A stretch of DNA of 64,000 nucleotides from Streptomyces calvus (GCF_006782915.1 NZ_VCNP01000011.1:37951-101950); one strand, 5' to 3'; positions 41,440 through 50,081 are shown, counted from the stretch's first letter. A program made the numbers and translations. Notes: a model not told the origin generated them from the sequence alone.

Positions 41440-42732
41440 TTAGGCGCGTCCCGCCGTCTTCTGCGTCTTGCGGGTGACGGCGTCGATGACGACCGTCGCC
41501 AGCAGCACACCGCCGGTGATCATGTACTGCACCGGCGAGGCGATGCCCTCCAGGGCGAGGCCGTACGTGATCGAGATGATCACCATCACACCGAGGAGCG
41601 CGTCCCACGTGCGGCCGCGGCCGCCGAAGAGGGACGTACCGCCGATGACGGCCGCGGCGATGACGTTCATCAGGAACTCACCGGTGCCCGCGCCCTGGTT
41701 GGCGGAGGCGATCTTCGAGGCGACGAACAGGCCGCCGATCGCGGCGAAGGTGCCGGCGATCGCGAAGACCGAGATGCGGACCATCTCCACGTTGATGCCG
41801 GCCCGGCGGGACGCCTCGACGCTGCCGCCGAGCGCGAACACCTTGCGGCCGTAGGCGGTGCGGCGCAGCACGAAGTCCGTCAGCACCAGGAACGCCAGGA
41901 AGATCACCACGGCCAGCGGCAGGCCCTTGTACTGGTTGAAGACGATCGCGACGGCGAACGCCAGCACGGCCAGCAGGACGGTCCGCACGATGATCTCGTT
42001 GAGCGGCCGGGAGGGCACGCCCGCTGCCTCGCGACGGCGGTTGTCGAAGAAGGCGACCAGGAAGTAGCCCACGGTCGCGACGAGGGCCAGACCGTAGGCG
42101 GCGGCCACGTCGCTGAAGTAGTAGCTGGTCAGCTTGACGACGAGGCCCTCGGAGTCGAGGTTGATGGTGCCGTTGTCGCCCAGGATCTGCAGCATGAAGC
42201 CCTGCCAGAACAGCAGTCCGGCCAGGGTCACGGCGAAGGCCGGGACGCCGATGCGGGCGAAGATGAAGCCGTGGATGGCGCCGGCCACCGTGCCGGTGAG
42301 GATCGCCAGCACCAGGGCCAGCACCTCGTTCATGCCGTGCGTGACGCTCATGACCGCGAAGGCGGCGCCCGCGACACCGCTGACCGAGCCGACCGACAGG
42401 TCGATCTCGCCGAGCAGCAGGACGAAGACGATACCGACGGCGATCATGCCCGTGCCGACCATGGCGACGGACATGTCCGAGAAGTTGCCGGCGGTGAGGA
42501 AGTTGGGGTTCAGGCTGGTGAAGATGGCCCAGATGATCAGCAGACCCACCACGACGGGCAGGGAGCCGAGGTCACCGGCCTTCATCTTCCGCTTGAACTC
42601 GTTCCAGTAGCCCGCGAAGCCCTGTTCGCGCACCAGCAGCCGGGGGTCGACCACGGTCACGGCCGCGGCGGCCGCCTCCGGGTTCGCCACGGCGTGGCCC
42701 TCGGTGGGGGTGGAGGTCTTTTCGGTGCTCAC
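41440..42732 (-). CDS. xylH: pentose-type ABC transporter permease (XylH-like)
   Basis: This 430-residue CUT2-type permease has about ten spans and forms the membrane channel of a xylose/ribose/fructose-family importer. It has GTGMIAVGIVFVLLLGEIDLSVGS, which holds the conserved GEIDLSVGS loop, and NVIAAAVIGGTSLFGGRGRTWDALLG near the C-terminus. The GTG start overlaps the ATPase stop as GTGA. By synteny with a ROK regulator upstream this is probably the xylose importer. It is the last gene of the operon. Confidence 0.88.
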   Translation of the reverse strand: MSTEKTSTPTEGHAVANPEAAAAAVTVVDPRLLVREQGFAGYWNEFKRKMKAGDLGSLPVVVGLLIIWAIFTSLNPNFLTAGNFSDMSVAMVGTGMIAVGIVFVLLLGEIDLSVGSVSGVAGAAFAVMSVTHGMNEVLALVLAILTGTVAGAIHGFIFARIGVPAFAVTLAGLLFWQGFMLQILGDNGTINLDSEGLVVKLTSYYFSDVAAAYGLALVATVGYFLVAFFDNRRREAAGVPSRPLNEIIVRTVLLAVLAFAVAIVFNQYKGLPLAVVIFLAFLVLTDFVLRRTAYGRKVFALGGSVEASRRAGINVEMVRISVFAIAGTFAAIGGLFVASKIASANQGAGTGEFLMNVIAAAVIGGTSLFGGRGRTWDALLGVMVIISITYGLALEGIASPVQYMITGGVLLATVVIDAVTRKTQKTAGRA

Positions 42733-43511
42733 TTCTTGATCTCCCCATTGGTGCGCGCCGCACGACGGGTCACGGCGTTGTCCGTGGCGCCCGTGATGGC
42801 GGAGATGATCTCTTCCTGCGAGGTCGACTTGACCTCGAAGACGCCGTTGTTGCGCCCGAGGCGCAGGACGGCGACCTTGTCCGCCACGGCCTTCACATCG
42901 GCCATGTTGTGGCTGATGAGGATGACGGCGTGGCCGCGCTCGCGCAGCCGCTCGACGAGGTCGAGGACCTGCGCGGTCTGCTCGACGCCGAGGGCGGCGG
43001 TGGGCTCGTCCAGGATCACCAGCTTCGGCTCGCCGAGCATGGACCGGGCGATGGCCACGACCTGGCGCTGACCGCCGGAGAGGGAGGCGATCGGGATGCG
43101 GACGCTGGGGATGCGGATCGAGAGGGTGTCGAGGAGCTCGCGGGAGCGGCGCTCCATCTCCACCTCGTCCAGGACGCCGCGCCTGCGGATCTCCCGGCCC
43201 AGGTAGAGGTTGCCGACGACATCGATGTTGTCGCACAGCGCGAGGTCCTGGTAGACCGTCGCGATGCCCAGGTTCTGGGCGTCGTGCGGCTTGCCGATCT
43301 GGACGGGCCGGCCTTCCCACTCGATGGATCCCTCATCGATGGGATGCACGCCGGCGATCGTCTTGACCAGCGTGGACTTTCCGGCGCCGTTGTCGCCCAC
43401 CAGGGCGACCACCTCACCGGCGTGGACCTCAAGCTCTACGTCGGTGAGCGCCTGGACGGCACCGAACCGCTTGGAGACCCCGCGCAACGCCAGCACGGGC
43501 GTAGCGGACAC
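42729..43511 (-). CDS. xylG: pentose-type ABC transporter ATPase (XylG-like, single domain)
   Basis: This 260-residue ATPase has Walker A GDNGAGKST, Q-loop YQDLALCDN, signature LSGGQRQ, Walker B LVILDEPTAAL and switch His in LISHNM. Classical XylG/RbsA proteins have two ATPase halves (about 500 residues); this is the single-domain FrcA-like form that must dimerise. GTG 43511 has AAGGAG 9 nt upstream; ATG 43520 is also in frame but touches that site. It is separated from xylF by two stable hairpins and overlaps xylH. Confidence 0.9.
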   Translation of the reverse strand: MSATPVLALRGVSKRFGAVQALTDVELEVHAGEVVALVGDNGAGKSTLVKTIAGVHPIDEGSIEWEGRPVQIGKPHDAQNLGIATVYQDLALCDNIDVVGNLYLGREIRRRGVLDEVEMERRSRELLDTLSIRIPSVRIPIASLSGGQRQVVAIARSMLGEPKLVILDEPTAALGVEQTAQVLDLVERLRERGHAVILISHNMADVKAVADKVAVLRLGRNNGVFEVKSTSQEEIISAITGATDNAVTRRAARTNGEIKK

Positions 43512-43576
43512 GTGAACCATCTCCTTCGCCGCCTGACCCGGCGGGAGGTTGTGCAGAAGTAGGGGGGGTGGTCCGT

Positions 43577-43622
43577 CCGGCGCCCCGCGTAGCTTGCGGG
43601 GCTGGTGTGTGCGGGGCGCCGG
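43577..43622 (-). terminator. 12-bp hairpin between xylF and xylG (attenuator-like)
   Basis: The arms CCGGCGCCCCGC (43577-43588) and GCGGGGCGCCGG (43611-43622) pair perfectly. The stem lies inside the operon, between the binding-protein and ATPase genes, and may lower distal expression or protect the xylF message. Confidence 0.7.
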
Positions 43623-43640
43623 CGGAGCGTGGGGCAGTCG

Positions 43641-43686
43641 GTCCCGTCGGGGAGTCCGGGTCACGGACTCCCGTGTGTCACGGGAC
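43641..43686 (-). terminator. nested double hairpin directly after xylF
   Basis: An inner 8-bp stem (GGAGTCCG 43651-43658 / CGGACTCC 43664-43671) sits within an outer 7-bp stem (GTCCCGT 43641-43647 / ACGGGAC 43680-43686), 10 bp after the xylF stop. Confidence 0.7.
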
Positions 43687-43696
43687 GCTGGACTGC

Positions 43697-44809
43697 TTAC
43701 TTGAGGCCGATCTTGTCGCAGGCGGCCTTGTACTTACCGGTGCAGATCTCCTGGACGGTGTAGATGCCGTCCTTGATCACCGTGTCGTTGATGTTGTCCT
43801 GGGTCAGCGAGACGACCGGGACGAGGACCGCGGGGACGCCCTTCTGGGTGGGGCTGTCGACCTTGTCCTTGGCGAGGGAGTCCAGCGACTTGCCCTGGGC
43901 CAGCAGCACGGCCATCTCCGCGGCGACGTTCGCCTCCTGCGGGTACGGCTTGTAGACGCTCATGTACTGCTCACCGGTGACGATGCGCTGCACGCCCGCG
44001 AGTTCGGCGTCCTGGCCGGTGACCGGGATGTCGTCGATGCCGGCGGCCTTCAGGGCGGTGATGATGCCGCCCGCCATGCCGTCGTTGGCGGAGTAGACGC
44101 CGACGATCTTGTCCTTGCCGAGGGCGGAGATGGCGCCCTCCATGTTGGCGTTGGCGTTCTCCGGCTTCCACTCCTTGGTGTCGTACTCGCGGCCGACCTT
44201 CACCTTGCCGTCGAGGACGGAGTGGGCGCCCTGCTTGAACTGGGCGGCGTTCGGGTCGGTGGAGGACCCGTTCATCATGACGATCTGGCCGTCCTTGGCC
44301 TTGTCGCCCAGCGCCTCCAGCAGGGCCTCGCCCTGGGTCTTGCCGACCGTCACGTTGTCGAACGAGGTGTAGGCGTCGATCGGGCCCTCGGCGAGGCGGT
44401 CGTAGGCGACGACCGGGATGCCGGCGTCCTTGGCCTTCTTCACCGAGCCGGCGATGGCCTTGGAGTCCACCGCGTCCACGATCAGCACGTCGACCTTGTT
44501 GGTCACCATCGTGTCGACCTGCTGGTTCTGCAGGCTGGCGTCCTGCTTGGCGTTGGCGTAGACGACCTCGCCCTTGTTGTTCGTGAGCTCCTTGACCTTC
44601 TTCTCGATCAAGGGCTTGTCGAACTTCTCGTACCGCGCGGTCTGGTTCTCCGGCAGGAGCAGACCGACCTTGATGTCGTCGCCCTTGGCGGCGGAGTCAC
44701 CGGAGTCGGCGTTGTCGCCGGACTCGGCGGCGCTGCCGCAAGCGGCGAGCGAGACGGCCATCGCACCCGCGGCGATGGCTACGGCGGCACGACGCATACG
44801 CGTGTTCAC
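43697..44809 (-). CDS. xylF: pentose-type ABC solute-binding lipoprotein (XylF-like)
   Basis: This 370-residue protein of the periplasmic-binding-protein type-1 (ribose/xylose) fold has a signal peptide with lipobox SLAACGS and an acidic Ser/Asp linker. The binding domain has IKVGLLLPENQTARYEKFDK, VDVLIVDAVDSKAIAGSVKKA, IPVVAYDRLAEGPIDAY, VGVYSANDGMAGGIITALKA and DIPVTGQDAELAGVQRI, which closely recall D-xylose-binding XylF. GGAGG lies 9 nt before the GTG start. It is the first transporter gene below the ROK regulator, with hairpins after it that could raise its level relative to the channel genes. Confidence 0.9.
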   Translation of the reverse strand: MNTRMRRAAVAIAAGAMAVSLAACGSAAESGDNADSGDSAAKGDDIKVGLLLPENQTARYEKFDKPLIEKKVKELTNNKGEVVYANAKQDASLQNQQVDTMVTNKVDVLIVDAVDSKAIAGSVKKAKDAGIPVVAYDRLAEGPIDAYTSFDNVTVGKTQGEALLEALGDKAKDGQIVMMNGSSTDPNAAQFKQGAHSVLDGKVKVGREYDTKEWKPENANANMEGAISALGKDKIVGVYSANDGMAGGIITALKAAGIDDIPVTGQDAELAGVQRIVTGEQYMSVYKPYPQEANVAAEMAVLLAQGKSLDSLAKDKVDSPTQKGVPAVLVPVVSLTQDNINDTVIKDGIYTVQEICTGKYKAACDKIGLK

Positions 44810-44907
44810 TTCTAGAAACCTCCCTGACGAGGCCGCGTCGTTGCGGCCGAGGTGGCTGGAAGTCAACTCGGCCACACGTGCGACGTCAAGAAGTAAATCC
44901 TTAACGA

Positions 44908-44925
44908 GATGGCAACGGTGCCATC
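44908..44925. promoter_or_regulatory. 18-bp palindrome upstream of xylF
   Basis: GATGGCA-ACGG-TGCCATC lies 99 bp before the xylF start and just after the ROK stop. It may be an operator for the ROK protein or part of a terminator. Confidence 0.45.
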
Positions 44926-44931
44926 CGTTCT

Positions 44932-46188
44932 CTAAGTGAAGGCAGGGCCCGCCACGGCGAGCGACCCCGTCGCGGTGCCGTCCAAAAGCGTCGAATCGCC
45001 CATCTCGCTCAGCGCGAGGGCGAGCGCTCCGAGCACCTCGGCACGGCCCCCAAGTGCCCCGGGGAGAACGGACAGTTGACGTGCCGCACTGGGGATCGCG
45101 TAGCGGCCGACGGACTCCCGGATCGGACCGAGCACCAGCTCACCGGACTCGGCGAGATCACCGCCGAGCACCACCCGGCTCGGGTTCAGCAGGTTGCAGA
45201 GATTCGCGACTCCACTGCCGATGTGGCGGCCGACGTCGGCGATCACCCGACGACAGCCCGGGTCTCCGTCCCGCGCCAGCCGCACGATGCCCTCCATCGT
45301 CAGGTCGGTGCCGTGGCTGGGCTGGAGCAGCGGGAGCACATAGCGTGCGGCCGTGAAGGTCTCCAGGCAGCCGCGGTTGCCGCAGCGGCAGACGGGGCCG
45401 GACTCATCGAGTGTAATATGTCCGATTTCGCCTGCGGTGCCCCCGGGGCCGCGGTAGATCTTGCCGTTGATCACCAGGCCCGCGCCGACACCGCTGGCGA
45501 CCTTGATGTACGCCAGGTCGCGCACGCCCCGGCCGCTGCCCCACACCATCTCGCCGAGGGCGCCGAGGTTGGCGTCGTTGTCCACGTGCACCGGCACGCC
45601 GAGCCGCCCTCGCAGTTCCTCGGCCGGCTTGGTGCCGGTCCAGCCGGGCAGGATCGCGGTCGAGCCCAGCGTCCCGGACTCCACGTCGATCGGGCCGGGT
45701 ACGCCGAGGCCCACGCCGGCGACCTTGGCGCGGTCCACCCCGGTCGCCTCGATCAGGCGGCTGACCAGCTGTTCCGCCCGGTCGAAGCCCTGTGCGGCGG
45801 AGGCGTCCACGTCCAGCGGCTCGGACTCCTCGGCGAGCACCTGGTGGGCGAGGTTGCCGATCGCGACGCGCAGGTGGGTGTGCCCGAAGTCGACGCCGAT
45901 GACGATGCCGGCGTCCCCGCTCAGCGAGACGCTGCGGGCCCGGCGTCCACCGGCCGAGGTGGGCGTGACCTCGACCGTTCCGCTGTCCTTCAGTTCCCGG
46001 ACGATGTTGGAGACGGTGGCCGCGGACAGGCCGGTCGTCCTCGCGATCTCGGCCTGGGTGAGGGAACCGGCAAGACGTACTGCTCGGACGACCCGCTCCA
46101 GGTTGGCTCGGTGCAGCGACGACTGCGACCCCGGAGTCTCCACGACGACCTCCTGCGCGCGGGGCCGCTTCGGCGAGGCCCCGTCCAT
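44932..46188 (-). CDS. ROK-family transcriptional regulator (Rok7B7-like)
   Basis: This 418-residue protein has an N-terminal MarR/LacI-type winged helix (about 25-85: RANLERVVRAVRLAGSLTQAE, ARTTGLSAATVSNIVREL) and a C-terminal ROK domain with GVDFGHTHLRVAIG and the zinc site CRCGNRGCLETF. It lies directly above the xylFGH-like genes and below the ngc-like operon. That is the setting of S. coelicolor Rok7B7, which influences xylose use, carbon repression and antibiotics (from memory of the literature). The ATG at 46188 gives a standard N-terminus. Sugar-kinase activity is not expected in this HTH-bearing group. Confidence 0.9.
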   Translation of the reverse strand: MDGASPKRPRAQEVVVETPGSQSSLHRANLERVVRAVRLAGSLTQAEIARTTGLSAATVSNIVRELKDSGTVEVTPTSAGGRRARSVSLSGDAGIVIGVDFGHTHLRVAIGNLAHQVLAEESEPLDVDASAAQGFDRAEQLVSRLIEATGVDRAKVAGVGLGVPGPIDVESGTLGSTAILPGWTGTKPAEELRGRLGVPVHVDNDANLGALGEMVWGSGRGVRDLAYIKVASGVGAGLVINGKIYRGPGGTAGEIGHITLDESGPVCRCGNRGCLETFTAARYVLPLLQPSHGTDLTMEGIVRLARDGDPGCRRVIADVGRHIGSGVANLCNLLNPSRVVLGGDLAESGELVLGPIRESVGRYAIPSAARQLSVLPGALGGRAEVLGALALALSEMGDSTLLDGTATGSLAVAGPAFT

Positions 46189-46270
46189 GTCCAACTAGTG
46201 AACTCTAAGCTGAGCTGTTCGGGTTGCCTCCCGTCAAGAGGTTGAACCGTTTCCGGAGACACGGACACCC

Positions 46271-46310
46271 GCGCACACGCCGCTGTCTGCGACGGGAGCG
46301 GCGTGTGCGC
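46271..46310 (-). terminator. terminator of the ngc-like operon
   Basis: A perfect 14-bp stem (GCGCACACGCCGCT 46271-46284 / AGCGGCGTGTGCGC 46297-46310) with a 12-nt loop lies 16 bp past the last permease stop and 83 bp before the ROK start. Confidence 0.85.
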
Positions 46311-46326
46311 GAGCGATGTCGGAGCG

Positions 46327-47253
46327 TTACTTCAGGGCTCCGGCGGTGAGACCCTGCACCACCTGCCGCTGGAAGACGATGTACGCGGCGAGGACGGGCA
46401 GCATCGCCATGACGAGGCCGGCGAAAAGTCCGGACCAGTCCCCCTTGTAGCCCTGGCTGACGGCCAGCTGCACCAGACCCTGGGTGAGGACGTGCTTGTC
46501 CTCGTCCGTGTTGAGCACGGTGGGCAGCATGTACTGGTTCCACTGGCCGAGGAAGTTGAAGATGCCGACGCTGATCAGACCGGGCTTGGCCATCGGCAGC
46601 ATGATCTGGAAGAAGGTGCGGGTGTGCGAGGCCCCGTCCACGAATGCGGCCTCCGCGACCGAACTGGGCAGCGTCCGGAAGAACGCGGTCAGGAAGAACA
46701 CCGTGAACGGCAGTGAATACGCGATGTAGACCAGGATCAGCCCGTGAATCGTGTTCAGCAGTCCCATGTTGTTGACCACGTAGAACAACGGGACCAGCGC
46801 GAGCATCACCGGGAAACTCATGCCGCCGATGAACAGGTAATAGATGAACCGGTTGCCGGGAAAGTCGAAACGGGCCAGCACATAGGCCGCCATCGAGCCC
46901 AGCACCAGTGTGCCGACCAGTGAGCCGCCGACCACCAGAACGGTGTTCAGGAAGTAGTCGCTCATATGGGCCTGGGTCCAGGCCCGCGACCAGTTGTCGA
47001 AGTGCAGCGTGTCCGGCAGCGACCAGGGCGAGCCGAAGATGGAGGCGTCGTCCTTGAAGGACGTCATCACCGCCCACACCAGCGGCATGACGACCATGAT
47101 CGCCCAGATCACCAGGATCCCGTGCGAGAAGACGTTGAGGACGGTGCCCTCCCTCTTGTGCCGCGCGGGCTCGCCGCCGCCCGGGGCGCCGGCCTTGGTG
47201 ACGGCGGCGCCGGACTCGGCCGGTACGGGGGCGGGGGTCTCGGTCGTCTTCAT
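46327..47253 (-). CDS. ngcG: ABC sugar permease (NgcG-like)
   Basis: This 308-residue MalG-type permease has six spans and an EAA loop VAEAAFVDGASHTRTFFQIMLPMAKP. The N-terminal 45 residues are Pro/Ala-rich and cytoplasmic. It overlaps the NgcF-like gene as TGATG, in an operon led by a Tat-type binding protein. Family and synteny point to N-acetylglucosamine/chitobiose uptake energised by MsiK. The exact substrate in this strain is inferred. Confidence 0.87.
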   Translation of the reverse strand: MKTTETPAPVPAESGAAVTKAGAPGGGEPARHKREGTVLNVFSHGILVIWAIMVVMPLVWAVMTSFKDDASIFGSPWSLPDTLHFDNWSRAWTQAHMSDYFLNTVLVVGGSLVGTLVLGSMAAYVLARFDFPGNRFIYYLFIGGMSFPVMLALVPLFYVVNNMGLLNTIHGLILVYIAYSLPFTVFFLTAFFRTLPSSVAEAAFVDGASHTRTFFQIMLPMAKPGLISVGIFNFLGQWNQYMLPTVLNTDEDKHVLTQGLVQLAVSQGYKGDWSGLFAGLVMAMLPVLAAYIVFQRQVVQGLTAGALK

Positions 47254-48179
47254 CAGTACTCCAGCCGCTCGCGCCGTCCCAGCTTCATCACGACGGCGGC
47301 GAAGGCCAGCGTGACGACGAGCAGGGCGACACCGATGGTGGTGGCATAGGCGGCCTGACCGTCACGGAACGCCTTCTGGTACACGTACAGGACCATGACG
47401 GTGGTCGAGTAGTCGGGGCCGCCGGGGCCGGTCGTCATGATCTGCACGACCGCGAACGACTCCGCGCCGAGGGCCAGGATGCCCATGTACACCCAGCCGG
47501 ACTGCACGGTGTCCCACAGCAGCGGCAGCGTGACGCGGAAGAAGGTGGTCACGCGGTTGGCCCCGTCGAGCAGTGCGGCCTCGTACAGGTCCGCGGGGAT
47601 GGACGCCATGCCCGCGGAGAACAGGACCACGAAGAAGCCGACCGTGGACCAGACGAGCACCGCCATCACGGCCCACAGGGCGAGGTCCGGGTCGCCCAGC
47701 CACAGCGGCTGGACGCCGTCGAGGCCGACCGCGCGCAGCACCGAGTTGATCGCACCGCTGTCCGGGTTGTACGCGAACGCGAACAGCAGGGCCACGATGG
47801 CGATCGACAGCACCTGCGGGAAGAAGTAGACGATCTTGTAGAAGGCCGAGCCGCGGACGCCGGAGATCACCGGGCCGCCGCGCCGCCGCCGCCCGCCCAC
47901 GTTGATCATGAAGGCGAGGAACAGGGCCAGACCGATCGTCACCACCGGCAGCAGCAGGGCGAACAGCAGGCTGTGCTGCAACGACTTCCAGAAGATGTCG
48001 TCGTCCAGCATCCGTTCGTAGTTGTCGAACCCGACCATGGCGAAGTCGGGGCTCAGTCCGGTCCAGTCGGTGAAGGAGTAGTAGATCGACTGGATGAACG
48101 GCCAGATGACGAAGAGCGCGTACAGCCCCAGGGGAACCGTCAGGAACCCCACGATGAACCGGTACTTGCCGTGCTGCAT
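47253..48179 (-). CDS. ngcF: ABC sugar permease (NgcF-like)
   Basis: This 308-residue MalF-type permease starts MQHGKYRFIVGFLTVPLGLYALFVIWPF and has the EAA loop LYEAALLDGANRVTTFFRVTLPLLWD. A basic loop with GGRRRRGGPV follows TM2. It is 82 bp downstream of the binding-protein gene, with a hairpin in that gap, and overlaps ngcG. Confidence 0.87.
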   Translation of the reverse strand: MQHGKYRFIVGFLTVPLGLYALFVIWPFIQSIYYSFTDWTGLSPDFAMVGFDNYERMLDDDIFWKSLQHSLLFALLLPVVTIGLALFLAFMINVGGRRRRGGPVISGVRGSAFYKIVYFFPQVLSIAIVALLFAFAYNPDSGAINSVLRAVGLDGVQPLWLGDPDLALWAVMAVLVWSTVGFFVVLFSAGMASIPADLYEAALLDGANRVTTFFRVTLPLLWDTVQSGWVYMGILALGAESFAVVQIMTTGPGGPDYSTTVMVLYVYQKAFRDGQAAYATTIGVALLVVTLAFAAVVMKLGRRERLEY

Positions 48180-48211
48180 TGCTACCGACCCCGTTCTGCG
48201 CGCGGGTGCCG

Positions 48212-48251
48212 CCAGGGCCGGCCCGGCGCGCGCACGCCGGACAGGCCCTGG
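48212..48251 (-). terminator. intra-operon hairpin between ngcE and ngcF
   Basis: The arms CCAGGGCC (48212-48219) and GGCCCTGG (48244-48251) pair perfectly; the interior can add CGGCG/CGCCG. As in the xyl operon, it follows the binding-protein gene and may reduce read-through to the permeases. Confidence 0.6.
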
Positions 48252-48261
48252 TGACGGGTCC

Positions 48262-49728
48262 TCACTGGTGCTTGTAGTGCTTGATCGACGAGTCCTTGGC
48301 CGCCTCGTCGGCGAAGCCCTGGATCTTCTTGATGGCCTCGGCCGGGGTGATCCGGCCGGCCATCATCTCGCCGAGCCCGGACACGCCGATCTTCTCCTTC
48401 TGGAGCTGCACGTACCAGTCCTGGATGCGCGGGTTGACGACGTTCTCGCCGGCCTTGTCGAGTGCCGCGACACCGGACTTCAGGCCCGGGGTGAGCTCGA
48501 TGCCGTCGGTGCCGCCGTTGTAGGCGGTCAGGGACTTCACCTTGCTGGTGAAGTTCTTCGAGGACGCCTCGCCGAGCATGATGCGCAGCTGCTCCATGCC
48601 GCCGGCGCCGTTGCGCGCCTTGGCCGGGACGACGAAGGGCTCGCCGCCGGAGGCCCAGATGGTGCCGAAGGGCAGCTTGTCGGAGGAGTCGAGGCCGGTG
48701 GGCGCGGAGACGGTGAGGCCGAAGTCCGACGGGATGACCTTCGCGGACTCGTTCTCCACCCAGGAGCCGTTCGGCAGGAACAGCGCCTTGCCCTGCGCCC
48801 AGGCGGTCTGCGACTGGATGTGGTCCAGGCCCGGGGTGCCCCGCAGGACGTAACCCTTCCGGTAGAGCTCGTAGTACGCCTCGAAGCAGGCCTTGACGGC
48901 GGGGTGCTTCCAGGCGTTGGGCTCCAGGTTGTCGATGGCGTCGAGGACCTCGCGGCCGCCGACCTTGCCGATCATCGGGTAGAGCGAGAACGGGATGTAG
49001 TAGGGGTATTTGCCCGCGTACGTCCAGCCGGCCATGCCCTTCTTCTTGGCCTTCTCGCAGACGGCGAGCATCTGGTCCCAGGTCTGCGGGTACTGCTCGT
49101 CGAGCGCCTCCAGGGCCTTCTGCGAGTACCAGACGCCGTACACGGTGTAGGCGTAGTAGAGGATCCAGACCTGCTCGCCGTCGAACTGCCCCATCTCCAC
49201 GATGCCGGGGCGCAGGGTGTCGCGGACCTTCTTGCCCGGGTCGTCGTACGACGGGGCGTCCAGCAGCGGGGTGAGGTCGGCGAGCTGCTTCTTGCCGACC
49301 AGGACGCCCATGTCCATCTGCTCGGCGCCGGAGTTGTCGATGAGGTCGGGCGGATTGCCCTGGTTGAACCGCGGCTGCAGGGTGGACTGGATCTTCTGGG
49401 TGGCGGAGAACTCGACCTTCGCCCCGGGGAAGTTCTTCTCGTAGACCTTCACCGCGTCCTCGGCGTACTCCTTGCCGAAGCCGCCGTCGAACAGGACGAA
49501 TTCCATCGGCGCGGTCTCGTTGACCGCGAGCGGGTTCTTCTCGGACTTCTTGCCCTGGGTGGCCTTCTCCTGTTCCTCACCGCCCCCGCTCGCGCACGCG
49601 GACAGGAAGCCCATTGCCGGTACGGAAATGAGGCCGAGCGCGGCGGACCGCCGGATCAGATCGCGGCGTCCCACGCCGGTCGGATGGGTGTCGCCGGTGC
49701 CGTTGTTTTCTGCGGAAGTGGATCCCAT
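48262..49728 (-). CDS. ngcE: N-acetylglucosamine/chitobiose-type ABC solute-binding protein (NgcE-like)
   Basis: This 488-residue lipoprotein is probably exported by the Tat route: GRRDLIRRSAALGLISVPAMGFLSAC combines a twin-arginine region with a lipobox Cys. The mature part is a family-1 sugar-binding protein (VEFSATQKIQSTLQPRFNQG, then IDNSGAEQMDMGVLVGKKQL). From memory this closely resembles NgcE of Streptomyces, which binds GlcNAc and chitobiose. ATG 49728 follows GAGGAC; a TTG two codons earlier is less likely. A DasR-like box overlaps the predicted promoter, fitting control by amino-sugar status. Confidence 0.87.
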   Translation of the reverse strand: MGSTSAENNGTGDTHPTGVGRRDLIRRSAALGLISVPAMGFLSACASGGGEEQEKATQGKKSEKNPLAVNETAPMEFVLFDGGFGKEYAEDAVKVYEKNFPGAKVEFSATQKIQSTLQPRFNQGNPPDLIDNSGAEQMDMGVLVGKKQLADLTPLLDAPSYDDPGKKVRDTLRPGIVEMGQFDGEQVWILYYAYTVYGVWYSQKALEALDEQYPQTWDQMLAVCEKAKKKGMAGWTYAGKYPYYIPFSLYPMIGKVGGREVLDAIDNLEPNAWKHPAVKACFEAYYELYRKGYVLRGTPGLDHIQSQTAWAQGKALFLPNGSWVENESAKVIPSDFGLTVSAPTGLDSSDKLPFGTIWASGGEPFVVPAKARNGAGGMEQLRIMLGEASSKNFTSKVKSLTAYNGGTDGIELTPGLKSGVAALDKAGENVVNPRIQDWYVQLQKEKIGVSGLGEMMAGRITPAEAIKKIQGFADEAAKDSSIKHYKHQ

Positions 49729-49863
49729 GCTCAAGTCCTCGCCTTCTCCAGGACTCAGGCGGTGAACCGGATCCTCCCCGGCACCGCGATCGGGTCAAGC
49801 TGGGTCGTGCAGGAAGTGCGGCTGGTACATGGTCGGGCGCTGTGAAGATGCCCCGGAGTGCCG

Positions 49864-49879
49864 ACAGGTATAGTCCACT
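49864..49879. promoter_or_regulatory. DasR-responsive-element-like site (dre)
   Basis: ACAGGTATAGTCCACT matches the DasR consensus ACTGGTCTAGACCACT at 13 of 16 positions. It overlaps the predicted -10 of the ngcE promoter, the right place for repression by a GntR-type amino-sugar regulator. Confidence 0.6.
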
Positions 49880-49896
49880 TCACGCCGACGGAGCAA
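49867..49896 (-). promoter_or_regulatory. candidate ngcE promoter
   Basis: On the minus strand TTGCTC (49896-49891) is followed after 18 nt by TATACC (49872-49867). The leader would be about 130 nt. Confidence 0.4.
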
Positions 49897-50067
49897 GATC
49901 GAATGCAAGGTTCACCTCCGGTCTTTTCCGAGTTGAGACCTCCCGGAAATATGGGCCTCCGAAGGCTTCCCCGACGTGAATTCTCCGGCCTCCGGACTGG
50001 AATACCACATTCAACCCTCTTGACATCTTGGGCCACTTGACCCACTACTGGTGCTTGCGCTTATCGA

Positions 50068-50081
50068 TTGACAACGTTGTC
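50068..50081. promoter_or_regulatory. LacI-type operator overlapping the GH92 -35 box
   Basis: The perfect 12-bp palindrome GACAACGTTGTC (50070-50081) with central CG matches the form of LacI-family operators. TTGACA at 50068-50073 overlaps it and could be the -35 element. It ends 8 bp before the GGGAGGG ribosome site, so a -10 would have to lie very near the coding start; the palindrome may instead act as a downstream roadblock. Confidence 0.55.

Noticed and set aside
50045..50060. ACTGGT before GH92 as a second DasR half-site
   Set aside because: Only the left half matches the dre consensus; the right half is absent.
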